This document shows, one piece after another, positions 32,195 to 41,803 of a stretch of DNA of 64,000 nt. This DNA comes from Thermotogota bacterium (GTDB lineage: Bacteria > Thermotogota > Thermotogae > Thermotogales > DSM-5069), in assembly GCA_029551145.1 (NCBI GenBank), contig JAKPGA010000017.1, positions 1 through 64,000 on the forward strand, read 5' to 3'. The notes beneath the pieces are model-generated. The model saw nothing but the letters and a program-made list of their open reading frames with translations, was not told the origin of the DNA and did no database searches. Every line of letters starts with the position of its first letter. The stretch's first letter is position 1. The position numbers and the translations under genes are program-made.

Positions 32195-33685
32195 ATGCCC
32201 TCCTATCTTCGGGCAAGCTATGTTGTGATTCTCAAAGTTATGAGCAGTTTCTTGATGCTTTTTTCTTTAATTCTGATAATTCCACTTGTTTTCTCTCTTT
32301 TTTACCGCGAGCCTTCTATGGTACCTGCCTTTTTGATGGCTTCAGCTCTTTCTCTTGTTCTCTCACTCGTTCTTCGCACGAAGTATAGATCAACAAAAAT
32401 GGATGTCATAACCTCTAAGGAAGGTGCGGTTATTGTCCTTTTTTGCTGGTTAGTCGCGATCTTTTTGTCGGCTCTTCCTTACACTTTTGCACGAATTCTC
32501 AGTCTTTCGCGAGCTATTTTTGAAGCAACCAGTGGCTGGACAACAACGGGTCTCACTGTAATCGCCAACGTTGAATCGATGCCGAAGACTATCCTTTTCT
32601 GGCGAAGTCTCACACAGTTTCTTGGCGGAGCAGGGTTTGCAATCATCGTGATGGGAGCAATAATTGGGCCTACCGGGCTCGGATTGTACCAAGCTGAAGG
32701 GCGGGTAGACAACATAGTACCTAATATCAAATATTCGGCGAGAATAATCATGTTTGTCTACATGGGTTACGCTGGCGTCGGAACAGTTGCCTTGAAAATA
32801 GCGGGAATGGATTTCTTTGATGCCTTGAACCATTCTCTAACTGCACTCGCTACAGGCGGTTTCTCAACGAAAAATAACAGCATTGGTTCTTTCAACAGTG
32901 TAGGCATCGAGATCGTGACAATGATTCTGATGTGGCTTGGAGCAACCGGATTTGGTATTCACTACGCTTTCTGGCAGAGAAACTGGCAGGCTTTGAAAAA
33001 AAACCCCGAACCCAAACAGATGGCCCTTTTTACAGCGACCTCTGTTACAATTCTGACGGCCGCAGGTTTAGGAAGAATTTTCCCCACGGCCTTTGAAGGC
33101 ATCAGACGCTCGTTGTTTCAAGTTGTTTCGGCAATAACTGGTACAGGATTTTCAACATCAGATTTGAAAACGTGGCTCGGTTTTCCACCCGGGATACTTG
33201 TTCTTACTATTTTGATGTTACTCGGCGGTTGCATGGACTCGACCTCTGGTGGTGTAAAACAATATAGAATAGCTGTGATGTTGAAAACGCTTGTTCTTTC
33301 AGTCAAAAGATTTGTGCTTCCAAGAAATGCGGTGGTACAGGTTGAAATCTGGAAAGGCAACAACAAAAGATACCTTGACGATTCTCTGATCAGAGAGGCC
33401 TTTTTGGTATCAAGTCTTTATGTGATCTCTTTCATAGCAGGTTCTGTAATCCTATCTGTGTACGGTTACAGGGTCTCTGAGGCTATTTTTGAATTTGCTT
33501 CAGCGCTTGCTGGCGTGGGGCTTTCAGTCGGAATCACAGGCTATTCGATGCCAAACGGTGCGCTGTGGACCCTGATAACTGGCATGTTCCTTGGCAGGCT
33601 CGAATTTCTTGTGGTCATCTACGCCATCAGTAAGATTCTAAAGGATATTTCATCAATAACCCAACGACAGAAAACTGCTATGTGA
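32195..33685 (+). CDS. trkH: TrkH/KtrB-type potassium transporter
   Basis: A ~496-aa membrane channel with four repeated helix-pore-helix units. Selectivity-filter-like segments are visible: TTGLTVI, ATGGFSTK, ITGTGFSTSD and ALAGVGLSVG. KVTGGxxDST-like GGCMDSTSGGVKQYR lies in the third unit, whose loop gates K+ flow. ATG at 32195 is preferred because AGGTGA lies 5 bases upstream; GTG at 32186 is also in frame. The 3' end overlaps the converging beta-propeller gene by 33 bases. Confidence 0.92.
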   Translation: MPSYLRASYVVILKVMSSFLMLFSLILIIPLVFSLFYREPSMVPAFLMASALSLVLSLVLRTKYRSTKMDVITSKEGAVIVLFCWLVAIFLSALPYTFARILSLSRAIFEATSGWTTTGLTVIANVESMPKTILFWRSLTQFLGGAGFAIIVMGAIIGPTGLGLYQAEGRVDNIVPNIKYSARIIMFVYMGYAGVGTVALKIAGMDFFDALNHSLTALATGGFSTKNNSIGSFNSVGIEIVTMILMWLGATGFGIHYAFWQRNWQALKKNPEPKQMALFTATSVTILTAAGLGRIFPTAFEGIRRSLFQVVSAITGTGFSTSDLKTWLGFPPGILVLTILMLLGGCMDSTSGGVKQYRIAVMLKTLVLSVKRFVLPRNAVVQVEIWKGNNKRYLDDSLIREAFLVSSLYVISFIAGSVILSVYGYRVSEAIFEFASALAGVGLSVGITGYSMPNGALWTLITGMFLGRLEFLVVIYAISKILKDISSITQRQKTAM

Positions 33686-35581
33686 TTGATCTTTCAAATA
33701 CATCGCCCAGCCTCTTGCTGGTCGATCGTCGACAGAGTACATAATCAAATGGTCATTCGAAATGACATACACTGTACCATCCTCCGATATCGTCGGGTGA
33801 ACTGTTGGGGGATAGGTAAGTGTTTGACTGACAATTATTCTGGAATCCTGATCAAGCAATGTGACTTCTTTTTTTGTAAAGACGAGTATTCTGCCACTTT
33901 CAGTGAGAATGACGCTACAAAGATCGGCAAAATCCGTCGTCCATAGAACTTTTCCCGAAAGATTCAGTGAATAGACCGTTCCTGCTTGATCATAACACAA
34001 CACAGATTTTCCGTCTGTCACAACGTAATTCACAAGCGTACTGTTTGGAGAGAACGTCCAAAGCACCTTACCCGATAAAAGATCTATAGTGTGCAACTTC
34101 CCGTTGTTGATAACAAAGGCATTTCTCTCAGACAAAGCCAAGGCACCCTGATTACTGAACTCAAGATAAGTTGCCCAAACCAAGTTGCCTGAAAAATCTG
34201 TCAGTCTCAATATACCAAGCCAATCGAGCGTGAAAATCCCAAATCTCTCATGAACCGCCGGTGGACATACGAGCCAGTTCCCCACATTGAATCTCCACAA
34301 TTCGTTTCCAAGAGAATCAAAGTGCTCCATGAGTCCATCATCATCCACCAGTACAAACCCCTGCGGTGTCAGCGAAGCAGAAAGGCTCACATTCGCATTC
34401 GCTTTGAGTTTTGTGACCCTGTCTTTGATCAGATAGGCGCTCTTCTCCCAGGAACCCATTATGAGCGTCCCATCTCTCATAAGAACCAGGTCACCTGTGG
34501 TGATGAAGGAAACTTTCGTAGAAGAGACCTTCTTGGTGTACATATTGAAATTCATCAATTCACCTGTCATGGTTGTTGAATAAACATTGTTGCCAAAGAC
34601 AACACAAGAAGTGTTTGCAGACATTGGAAGTTTCACTTCACCAATCAACTCGATCTGCTTTTTCTCAATCTTGGGTATCTCAACCGATTGGGTTTTTTCT
34701 GGTTCAGTAGCCTTCGGCTTAAGTGCTATCGACATTGTCGTGGAGAACAACACACCAGACGAGAAACTGTGCAACAGCTTCATGCTTGAGAACAGAACAT
34801 TCACAACCCTTATGTTCCCATCTCTTGTGGTTGCATAGACATAATCGTTGTAAGCACTGATCGACTTTGCGTTGACGCTGAGCGTGTCTACGATTTTGAA
34901 ACTCTGCAATGGCACCAACCTCAAAATACCATTTGAATCCAGCAACAGTAGACTGTCTCTTATTTTTATCACCTGAGTGAAATTACCGCTGAAATTCGCC
35001 TCTTTTTCGTATACCGGATAACCTTCATTGAATTTCATCAGGTAGAATCGAGCTTTGGTCCACGCGACGAGATAATCATCGACAACCTGTATACCCAAGA
35101 AGGGCTCGGGACCAGACAGTTCCCAAAGTTTACTCATGTTTCTGGTATAGCACACTATCTTTCCATTTGAATGAAGTACGGGAATATAGTTACCGTAAGA
35201 GTCTACTCTGCTGACCTTTTCTGCAAAGGCATAGCTTCGCTGAAATGATAGATTCTTATCGTAGACCGACACCTTGTACTCCGAGAAAATATACAGGTTT
35301 TCTGACAAAAGCATATCTAAGACCTTTTCATTCAGAACAGTACTGCTGATTTTTTTCAAAGAAAGATCATACGATTCAATCTGAGTCTGACACAAAACAT
35401 AAATCCTGTCTGCCTGATGAATCGCCTTAATGGGATTGCTCACCTGTGCAGAAGCAGTCTTCAACGGGACAAGTGGTATAGATATGTCATAGAGTTCAAG
35501 ATTAGAATTGGTCGCGACAAGTAAATATTGACCGGCAACTGTAATTGCCAACAGAGAAAAAATCAAAACGCCTGCTCTCAT
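33653..35581 (-). CDS. Secreted PQQ/WD-like beta-propeller protein, function unknown
   Basis: A 642-aa protein with an N-terminal signal segment (AGVLIFSLLAITVAGQYLL). Most of it is short beta-repeats of the PQQ-like type: ATRDGNIRVV, GVLRL-like blades, LLSGKVLWTFSPN, LNLSGKVLWTTDF, SEDGTVYVISND. A proline/glutamate-rich linker (AIALKPKATEPEKTQSVEI) near residue 290 may split two propellers. No tryptophan-dock PQQ site can be confirmed, so it is more likely a scaffold than a dehydrogenase. The C-terminus overlaps TrkH on the other strand. Confidence 0.75.
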   Translation of the reverse strand: MRAGVLIFSLLAITVAGQYLLVATNSNLELYDISIPLVPLKTASAQVSNPIKAIHQADRIYVLCQTQIESYDLSLKKISSTVLNEKVLDMLLSENLYIFSEYKVSVYDKNLSFQRSYAFAEKVSRVDSYGNYIPVLHSNGKIVCYTRNMSKLWELSGPEPFLGIQVVDDYLVAWTKARFYLMKFNEGYPVYEKEANFSGNFTQVIKIRDSLLLLDSNGILRLVPLQSFKIVDTLSVNAKSISAYNDYVYATTRDGNIRVVNVLFSSMKLLHSFSSGVLFSTTMSIALKPKATEPEKTQSVEIPKIEKKQIELIGEVKLPMSANTSCVVFGNNVYSTTMTGELMNFNMYTKKVSSTKVSFITTGDLVLMRDGTLIMGSWEKSAYLIKDRVTKLKANANVSLSASLTPQGFVLVDDDGLMEHFDSLGNELWRFNVGNWLVCPPAVHERFGIFTLDWLGILRLTDFSGNLVWATYLEFSNQGALALSERNAFVINNGKLHTIDLLSGKVLWTFSPNSTLVNYVVTDGKSVLCYDQAGTVYSLNLSGKVLWTTDFADLCSVILTESGRILVFTKKEVTLLDQDSRIIVSQTLTYPPTVHPTISEDGTVYVISNDHLIMYSVDDRPARGWAMYLKDQSHSSFLSLGY

Positions 35582-35614
35582 AGATGCACCTCGAAAAGTT
35601 ATCTCTCTTTCTGA

Positions 35615-36757
35615 TTATACATGATCATATCTTGTACGAAGAGTGATTTTTCTATGCAGTGAATAGGTTAACAGCGCATTCAACAAGTAAAATAAAGTAC
35701 TGATCAAAAGCAATTTTGTGTAATCAGAACTATCTACTACTATATAGCCATAGAGGAGTGCAGCGATGGCACGAGATGAATTGTTGAGTAAATTCCCTAT
35801 GCCATTGGTCAATGGAAGATACTGCACAGGTAAGTTGGAAAAAACAAGAACTGAAAAAATGGGGCTCACCATGTTCATCAGCATGAATCTCATTACATAG
35901 AGCGAACAGAAGGCAACTGGATTTCTAATAAAAGCCAAAGATACCATCAGAGGGACGACCGCTGTGTAGCAGAAAAATAGAACCTTTGTTGATCCAAAAC
36001 GTTTTTCAAGTGAGTGGTTCATTGCTCCACCTATACCGGTGGCTATCTGAGTTAAAGCCATCACAAGGCCAATGAGGGCAGTTGACATAGCGAAAAGATC
36101 GTTGAGCATTAGATTGCCAAAGCTTATAAACAAACCTGCCCCAAAACCAACGAGCAAATTGGAGAGCAGGTAATACCAGAGTAAATCCTTCTGCACCTTG
36201 GTGAAGGTAACCTTCTCTAAGGCTTGTCTGTCTCCAATTGGCAATCTTCTAACTGCAAGAAAACTTGCACTGTATATCGTTGTGGCAATCAACATCGTCA
36301 CTCTAAAACCAATCTTGTCAGCTATCACTCCGCTTATCAAGTTACCAAAAACACTTGTGATCATCGAAATTGAGAAATTGGAACCAAAGAGCACCATTAC
36401 GTTCTTTGAGGATTTCCAGGCGATCATCGATGCAGAGATAATGATCGATATCGCAGAAGAAGATGCACCAGAAAGGAAATTCAAAACAATCTGCAGCTGT
36501 GGGTCCAACAAGAATATTCTCAAGAACTGCGTACTCAACTGTAGCAAAAGCAAAGATTCAAGGAATTTCCTCTTTTCGACCCTGTTCACAAGAAACGCAA
36601 AGAAAGTCCCCAACACAGCAGAACCCCAAAGGCTCGCGGAAGTGATCTTGCCTATATCAAGGTTGGTCAATCCATTCTGTCTGAGAAACAAATTGAAAAT
36701 CACACCGTATATTTGGCCTGCAAAACTGGTTATGGCTGTGAATATATAAAAATGCAC
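35615..36757 (-). CDS. Major facilitator superfamily transporter
   Basis: About 380 aa with 11-12 predicted helices. RVEKRKFLESLLL after helix 2 and SLEKRFGSTKVLFF before helix 8 are the basic loops typical of MFS. The start is uncertain: GTG at 36757 follows AAGGGGTG, but the frame is open to 36808. Substrate unknown. On the minus strand TATAAT near 36783-36788 could be its -10 box. Confidence 0.75.
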   Translation of the reverse strand: MHFYIFTAITSFAGQIYGVIFNLFLRQNGLTNLDIGKITSASLWGSAVLGTFFAFLVNRVEKRKFLESLLLLQLSTQFLRIFLLDPQLQIVLNFLSGASSSAISIIISASMIAWKSSKNVMVLFGSNFSISMITSVFGNLISGVIADKIGFRVTMLIATTIYSASFLAVRRLPIGDRQALEKVTFTKVQKDLLWYYLLSNLLVGFGAGLFISFGNLMLNDLFAMSTALIGLVMALTQIATGIGGAMNHSLEKRFGSTKVLFFCYTAVVPLMVSLAFIRNPVAFCSLYVMRFMLMNMVSPIFSVLVFSNLPVQYLPLTNGIGNLLNNSSRAIAALLYGYIVVDSSDYTKLLLISTLFYLLNALLTYSLHRKITLRTRYDHV

Positions 36758-36849
36758 GACGACACCCCTTTGGTTGCAAACAAGATTATATACACCGAAT
36801 GAATACAATTGGTTTCAAGAAGATAAATGACACCTTCTGCGGGCTGAAT

Positions 36850-36879
36850 TTGTCAAGCACAAAATAGTATACTTAAAAT
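36850..36879 (+). promoter_or_regulatory. Promoter candidate for moaA operon
   Basis: TTGTCA (36850-36855), 18 bases, TAAAAT (36874-36879), with an alternative -10 TATACT at 36868-36873. The first pair would put the start point very close to the AGGAG of moaA, so the TATACT box may be the true one. Confidence 0.4.
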
Positions 36880-36892
36880 AGGAGTTGGTAAA

Positions 36893-37825
36893 TTGCGGGA
36901 TCGCTATGCTCGAGTGATAAATTACTTGAGGTTTTCTATAACCGATCGATGCAACCACAGATGTTTCTACTGTATGCCACCCGATGTGGAGTTTCTCGCA
37001 AAAGAAAAACTGATGAGCTTGGAAGAAATATTGACCTTAGGCAGCATCTTTCACAGTTTGGGCATTGAGCAAGTTCGTATTACCGGTGGAGAGCCCTTAA
37101 TGAGAGATGACGTTGTGCAGATTGTGAAGGCTTTTTCAAAATACTTTCGCGTATCCATGACAACAAATGGAAGCAGGCTCAAGGACTTTGCTGAAGATCT
37201 CAAAAGTGCTGGTCTTCAATCTGTAAATGTGAGCCTAAACAGCTTAGATGAATACAAATTTCGTCAGATAACAAGAGGTGAAATCAAACCAGTTCTCGAT
37301 GGCATTGACGAGGCAATCAAGAATCAACTCTTTGTGAAGCTCAATGTTGTTGTGAGCAAGATGAATATCGATGAAGTACCTGAACTCGCCGAGTACGCTT
37401 CTTTCAAAGGTGTACCGATAAGATTCATCGAAATGATGCCCGTTGGCAGGAAAAACAGCGGGGCAGTTTTTGAAAAGGAGATTCTTGATAGGCTCTCGTC
37501 ATTTGAGTTGAAACCGGTGAGTGTTCAACTTGGAGTCGGACCAGCAAGATACTTTGTAACCAGCGGCGGAAATTATGTTGGCATAATCTCTGCGATGAGC
37601 AAATCTTTCTGCAGTTCCTGCAACAAAATAAGACTCTCATGCGATGGGAAACTCTACCCATGTCTTGGCTCAACTATCCACGTAGATCTTTTGCAGGCTA
37701 TCAGATCAAAGTATTCGCATCAACAAATCATTCAATTGATACAAAAGGTGTTGGAGAGTAAACCATACCAGCATGACATGAACAACTCCGAGATCGATAG
37801 CAAAATGAACAGACTGGGAGGATGA
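36893..37825 (+). CDS. moaA: GTP 3',8-cyclase MoaA
   Basis: A 310-aa radical SAM enzyme. [11 protein letters not shown] holds the SAM-binding [4Fe-4S] cluster, [10 protein letters not shown] is the GGEP motif, and [18 protein letters not shown] supplies the C-terminal cluster that binds GTP. It makes 3',8-cH2GTP, the first step of molybdopterin/tungstopterin synthesis. The C-terminal double-glycine NRLGG activator tail is present. TTG start with AGGAG 8 bases before. It overlaps moaC. Confidence 0.95.
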   Translation: MRDRYARVINYLRFSITDRCNHRCFYCMPPDVEFLAKEKLMSLEEILTLGSIFHSLGIEQVRITGGEPLMRDDVVQIVKAFSKYFRVSMTTNGSRLKDFAEDLKSAGLQSVNVSLNSLDEYKFRQITRGEIKPVLDGIDEAIKNQLFVKLNVVVSKMNIDEVPELAEYASFKGVPIRFIEMMPVGRKNSGAVFEKEILDRLSSFELKPVSVQLGVGPARYFVTSGGNYVGIISAMSKSFCSSCNKIRLSCDGKLYPCLGSTIHVDLLQAIRSKYSHQQIIQLIQKVLESKPYQHDMNNSEIDSKMNRLGG

Positions 37826-37827
37826 AA

Positions 37828-38313
37828 ATGGACTGGAAGCTGTCACACATAGACAAAAATGGAGATATCCACATGGTTGATATAACTCAAAAAGACGACA
37901 CGCAAAGAGTTGCCGTGGCATATTCAAAGATCAGGATGGACAGGGAAACATTGTGCGCAATAAACGCTGGAACTGTCAAAAAGGGAGATGTCTTCACCAC
38001 AGCAAAGATCGCTGGAATAATGGCAGCTAAGAAAACATCAGAATTGATCCCACTGTGCCATAACATAAATCTGACCAACATAGATTTGCAGTTCAAGATC
38101 GATCATGAAGATAGTTGTGTGGAAATAACCGCTACTGTTAAGTGCATCGGGAAGACAGGTGCAGAGATGGAAGCACTTACAGCCGTTAGCGTTGCTGCAC
38201 TCACTATATACGATATGTGCAAAGCCATGGACAAGGGCATGATCATAGAACAAATATACCTTTTGGAAAAATCGGGAGGAAAATCCGGTGAGTGGAAACG
38301 TGAACAAATTTGA
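37828..38313 (+). CDS. moaC: Cyclic pyranopterin monophosphate synthase MoaC
   Basis: About 161 aa. Active-site segments are [14 protein letters not shown] and [26 protein letters not shown] (short core [11 protein letters not shown]), both diagnostic. It converts 3',8-cH2GTP to cPMP, directly after MoaA. ATG at 37828 is better spaced from GGGAGG than ATG at 37822. Its 3' end overlaps the MOSC gene. Confidence 0.95.
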   Translation: MDWKLSHIDKNGDIHMVDITQKDDTQRVAVAYSKIRMDRETLCAINAGTVKKGDVFTTAKIAGIMAAKKTSELIPLCHNINLTNIDLQFKIDHEDSCVEITATVKCIGKTGAEMEALTAVSVAALTIYDMCKAMDKGMIIEQIYLLEKSGGKSGEWKREQI

Positions 38314-38749
38314 GGCAAGGGTTGTTTCAGTGAATATCTCAAAGGTAAAAGGTGTGAGAAAAACTCCTGTGGAAGAGATCGAACTAATCGCAAACCACGG
38401 GGTAAAGAACGACGCACACGCAGGAAACTGGCACAGGCAGGTCTCAATACTGTCTGTGAACAGTATCGAGAAAGCGAGAACCTGGGGCATACAGGTCAAC
38501 TTCGGAGATTTTGCAGAAAACATAACCGTGGAGGGTGTTCAGGTATGGAAATTACCTCTTGGGACAAAGGTTTTTGTAAACGAAGCAGAACTTGAAATAA
38601 CTCAGATTGGCAAAGAATGTCACGATCGCTGTGAAATAGCAAAGATCGTTGGAAGATGCGTTATGCCAACAGAGGGCATATTTCTGAGAGTTATAAAAGG
38701 TGGAAAAGTCAAAGCTGGCGACAGAATAATCTTTGTGACAGGAAAGTAG
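38288..38749 (+). CDS. MOSC domain protein
   Basis: A 153-aa stand-alone MOSC domain: [31 protein letters not shown] and [11 protein letters not shown], where the cysteine is the expected sulfur carrier or cofactor ligand. Such proteins handle molybdenum/tungsten cofactor, e.g. its sulfuration or delivery, which fits moaA-moaC upstream. GTG start inside the end of moaC. Confidence 0.9.
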   Translation: MSGNVNKFEARVVSVNISKVKGVRKTPVEEIELIANHGVKNDAHAGNWHRQVSILSVNSIEKARTWGIQVNFGDFAENITVEGVQVWKLPLGTKVFVNEAELEITQIGKECHDRCEIAKIVGRCVMPTEGIFLRVIKGGKVKAGDRIIFVTGK

Positions 38750-38757
38750 GGTGTACT

Positions 38758-39663
38758 TTGAGTACAAGCAAGGAGAAACTATTGCTGAAGTATTTTTTGC
38801 TGATCTTCACACTCTTTCTGGCCTTCACCGATTTTGGTTTAACCTTGTTGATCATCGCCGTGATTAACATACCGTTGATCCGAAAAACCATCTTTGGAAG
38901 ACTGGTGCTTGACACAGATAAGAAACCCTGGCTCAAGGTTGAAACATATGAGTACATGACAAGACGATTTATCGATATCTTCTATCCAAAAACAAAACCG
39001 GTAAAAGGGGTTGTCCTCTTCGCCCACGGTGGTGGATGGATAAGCGGCTACAGACGTCAGCCCAACAACATGTCTTGGTATAGATTCTTGGTATCACGTG
39101 GATTTGTCGTTGCTGCCATAGGCTATGGAAGAGGATATATAAATGACATAGAAAAACTGGTTGAAGAACTCATCGCCGCTATACAGTTTCTGAAAAAAAC
39201 GATACCCGATCTTGCTGAGAAAATCTCTTTGATGGGCCTATCCGCAGGTGGCCATCTCGCACTCCTGACTGGCTTGAGATGCACAGAATCTGTAGAGAAG
39301 ATTATCGCTTACTATGCGCCGTGTGATCTGATGGATATCTGGCAATCCGACTCACTCTTTGCCCGCTTCTCGGCAATGGCAACGATTAAAAGACTGCCTT
39401 CAAAGTCAGAACAGGTCTACGAGAGATATTCACCTGTGAATTATGTGAGCCACAATTGCAACAAAATTCTGTTAGTTCACGGCATGAAGGATTCCGTTGT
39501 CCCATATATGAGTTCTGTGAAAATGTTCAAAACACTCAGACAGTACGGCTGCAAAGCACAGTTGTTGCTGCATCCTAACGGGAACCATGGTTTTGAATTT
39601 GTGCTGAAAGACCAAAAAACCGCCGAAATACTCGAAAAAACCGTAAGGTTCTTGGAAGAATGA
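38758..39663 (+). CDS. Membrane-anchored alpha/beta hydrolase (esterase/lipase-like)
   Basis: About 301 aa. An N-terminal hydrophobic hairpin (LLLKYFLLIFTLFLAFTDFG, then LLIIAVINIPL) precedes an alpha/beta hydrolase: oxyanion motif FAHGGGWISGYR, nucleophile elbow MGLSAGGHLA (Ser), acid in HGMKDSVVP and His in NGNHGFEF. The HGGGW motif is that of the esterase/BD-FAE group. TTG at 38758 is a proposed start just after the MOSC stop; the longer frame from 38656 would overlap it. Substrate unknown. Confidence 0.75.
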   Translation: MSTSKEKLLLKYFLLIFTLFLAFTDFGLTLLIIAVINIPLIRKTIFGRLVLDTDKKPWLKVETYEYMTRRFIDIFYPKTKPVKGVVLFAHGGGWISGYRRQPNNMSWYRFLVSRGFVVAAIGYGRGYINDIEKLVEELIAAIQFLKKTIPDLAEKISLMGLSAGGHLALLTGLRCTESVEKIIAYYAPCDLMDIWQSDSLFARFSAMATIKRLPSKSEQVYERYSPVNYVSHNCNKILLVHGMKDSVVPYMSSVKMFKTLRQYGCKAQLLLHPNGNHGFEFVLKDQKTAEILEKTVRFLEE

Positions 39664-39991
39664 GCAAGACTTTCCCAATCTTCAGATTCACTGAGCGAAA
39701 ACCCCAATAACTTCATTAAGGTAATTTCCCCCTTGACTGAATTCAGCACGTGCCTTTACAAACAAAAGCTGAGCTTTCATGCCACAGTACTCAACTCTAT
39801 ATGAGAAAACCAGAGAAAATCAAAGTAATCCTGTGATAGCAAAAGAAAAGGCACCCGCATTGTACAGTTTTCTTTACACATAACTGAATTACGGCAAAAC
39901 ACAAACTTGATATGATCATTATAAATCATTTATAGTTGATAATAGTGACTATAAAATGATCGATATTGATCTAAAAGTGTAGGTGATTCTT
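39664..39991 (+). promoter_or_regulatory. Gene-free region with DeoR-locus promoter and operator
   Basis: This 328-base stretch has no gene on either strand. Near its end TTGATA (39907-39912), 18 bases and TATAGT (39931-39936) form a promoter. An imperfect inverted repeat, ATCATTTATAGT (39925-39936) and ACTATAAAATGAT (39948-39960), overlaps the -10 box and start point, a good candidate operator for the DeoR regulator encoded next. The first 200 bases show nothing recognisable. Confidence 0.6.
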
Positions 39992-40759
39992 TTGGGACGT
40001 CAAGAGCGCTTGAAGGCAATTCTGAGTACCATGAGACAGTCTAGTCAGATCTCAATCGGCGATATCTGTAAATCTCACGGCGTATCTATAATTACAGCCA
40101 GACGGGATCTTGATATTCTGGAATCGCAGGGCCTCATTGAGAGAACTCGCGGTGGAGCTACTATCAAGAGCATAGCCGGCGATTCACCCTTTTTCAAAAA
40201 CTTGGACATTCAAAAACAAGAGAAGGAACGGATTGCGAAGAAAGCCGTTGAATTTGTGGCAGACGGTCAAGTAATTGCTGCTGGCGGCGGAACCACTGTC
40301 TACTATGTAATGAAGGCTTTGGAAAGCGCTCCTATCCGTGCTCTGACCATTGTGACAAATTCCATTACAACTGCTTGGGCGATCATAAACCTTACAAAAC
40401 CTTTTAATCTCATACATTCTGGAGGAACAGTTAGGCAGGGATCATTTGAGTGTATTGGTGAGTATGCGTCAACGCTATTTGAACGTATGTATTTCGATTC
40501 TTACATTCTTGGAGCCAGCGGAGTAAGCTGCACAGGCGGTGTAACCGTGGCAGATTTTGAAGAGAGAAACCTCGCGGAGATTATCATTCAAAAATCAAAG
40601 AATGTGATCTTAGTAGCTGATAGCACGAAGATAGATCATATTGCACCATACAAGATATGCGATTTGGACAAAATAAAGATTCTCGTGACAGATCGTCAAG
40701 CAGATCAAAAGCAAGTCGAGAACATCAAATCATTTGGGACAGATGTGATTCTTGTTTGA
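39992..40759 (+). CDS. DeoR family transcriptional regulator (AgaR/GlpR type)
   Basis: A ~255-aa repressor. The N-terminal HTH holds GRQERLKAILSTM, SIGDICKSHGVSIITARRDLDIL and the wing RTRGGA. The DeoR sensor domain binds sugar phosphate: EKERIAKKAVEFV, AAGGGTTVYYVMKAL, TNSITTAWAI, HSGGTVR and VADSTKI. TTG at 39992 is placed 5 bases after AGGTGA. It opens the amino-sugar locus and probably responds to an amino-sugar phosphate. Confidence 0.9.
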   Translation: MGRQERLKAILSTMRQSSQISIGDICKSHGVSIITARRDLDILESQGLIERTRGGATIKSIAGDSPFFKNLDIQKQEKERIAKKAVEFVADGQVIAAGGGTTVYYVMKALESAPIRALTIVTNSITTAWAIINLTKPFNLIHSGGTVRQGSFECIGEYASTLFERMYFDSYILGASGVSCTGGVTVADFEERNLAEIIIQKSKNVILVADSTKIDHIAPYKICDLDKIKILVTDRQADQKQVENIKSFGTDVILV

Positions 40760-40775
40760 GAACAGAGGTGAAGTC

Positions 40776-41750
40776 ATGTTTACTGAAGAAGAGATCTTAA
40801 CCCAACCAGATGAGTTCAAGAAGGTACTTTCGTTCCTAAACCAGTTGCCAAGCAATACCTTACCTGAGTTTCTTTTCACCAGTGACATTGTCTATTTCGT
40901 TGGATGCGGGTCCTCATATTACTTGGCGATATCTGCGTCGAAATACTTTACACGCATCACTGGTATTGAAACCAAAGCTTTGCAAAGCAGCGAGGTTCTT
41001 TTCGCAGATAGATTTGTTCTTGGTTCGAAGAAATTCAAGCGTTCTGCTGTACTAATCTCGCGTTCAGGAAATACGACCGAAACAGTTTTAGCAGCGCGAA
41101 AACTTTCGCAAATCGGTTTGAGAACTTTCGCAATAACACTTGACCAAAAGAGTGACCTTTGCAAGTCTTGTGACCTGTATTTAGCACTTCCAATCGGCGA
41201 AAAATCTGTGGTCATGACGAAATCGTTCACGTGTATGCTTTTGAGCCTTTTGTATATCACTGACAAAATGCATGGTAACCAACGAAAATATGAACGTTTG
41301 GTAAATCTATCAGAAGATTTCTTGACAAAATCCGCTGAGCTAATCGCAAGCAAATCCTTGATGAATGCAAACCATTATGTTTTTCTTGGCACAGGAGTAT
41401 ACGAAGGTATCGCAAAGGAATCAGCTCTAAAACTTGAAGAAATGTCCCTCACCTTAACAGAAGCTTACTCAACCCTCGAATATAGACATGGACCAAAATC
41501 GCTTGCAAATCAGCAAGTGGTGATAGTACTTTACGCAAGCGATCAAAATACAGAAGAGCTCAATCTGCTTAATGAAATGAAAAACTACGGTGCTTTGACC
41601 ATCTTGCGTGAGCCAATTGCCAAGAATGGAGAGGACGCCTTTGTTCAGGTTACTTTTGCTCAGCTATTGGGATTGTCAATTGCCAAGCGAAAAGGTCTCA
41701 ATCCAGACCAACCAAGGAATCTGTCAAAGGTTGTGACTCTATCAAACTGA
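40776..41750 (+). CDS. SIS domain protein, AgaS/GlmS-like sugar-phosphate deaminase/isomerase
   Basis: About 324 aa with two SIS domains. The first has VGCGSSYYLAISASKYF, SRSGNTTETVLAARKL and SVVMTKSFTCML; the second has GTGVYEGIAKESALKLEEM and TEAYSTLEYRHGPKSL, where the glutamate and histidine are catalytic in GlmS-type isomerases. No glutaminase domain is present. Likely role: deamination/isomerisation of glucosamine- or galactosamine-6-phosphate to ketose-phosphate. ATG at 40776 follows AGAGGTG. Confidence 0.85.
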   Translation: MFTEEEILTQPDEFKKVLSFLNQLPSNTLPEFLFTSDIVYFVGCGSSYYLAISASKYFTRITGIETKALQSSEVLFADRFVLGSKKFKRSAVLISRSGNTTETVLAARKLSQIGLRTFAITLDQKSDLCKSCDLYLALPIGEKSVVMTKSFTCMLLSLLYITDKMHGNQRKYERLVNLSEDFLTKSAELIASKSLMNANHYVFLGTGVYEGIAKESALKLEEMSLTLTEAYSTLEYRHGPKSLANQQVVIVLYASDQNTEELNLLNEMKNYGALTILREPIAKNGEDAFVQVTFAQLLGLSIAKRKGLNPDQPRNLSKVVTLSN

Positions 41751-41803
41751 GCTATATAAAGAATTCACGTCAAACATTTCATTGTGCAGGGGAGGAATAT
41801 CAC

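Noticed and set aside
36198-36749. 183-aa plus-strand frame inside the MFS gene
   Set aside because: Hydrophobic codons read backwards give an apparent protein; the opposite strand has a coherent 12-helix transporter.
39664-39900. Riboswitch or small RNA in the gap before the DeoR gene
   Set aside because: Only short weak stems such as AAAGCT/AGCTTT are visible and no known riboswitch core was recognised.
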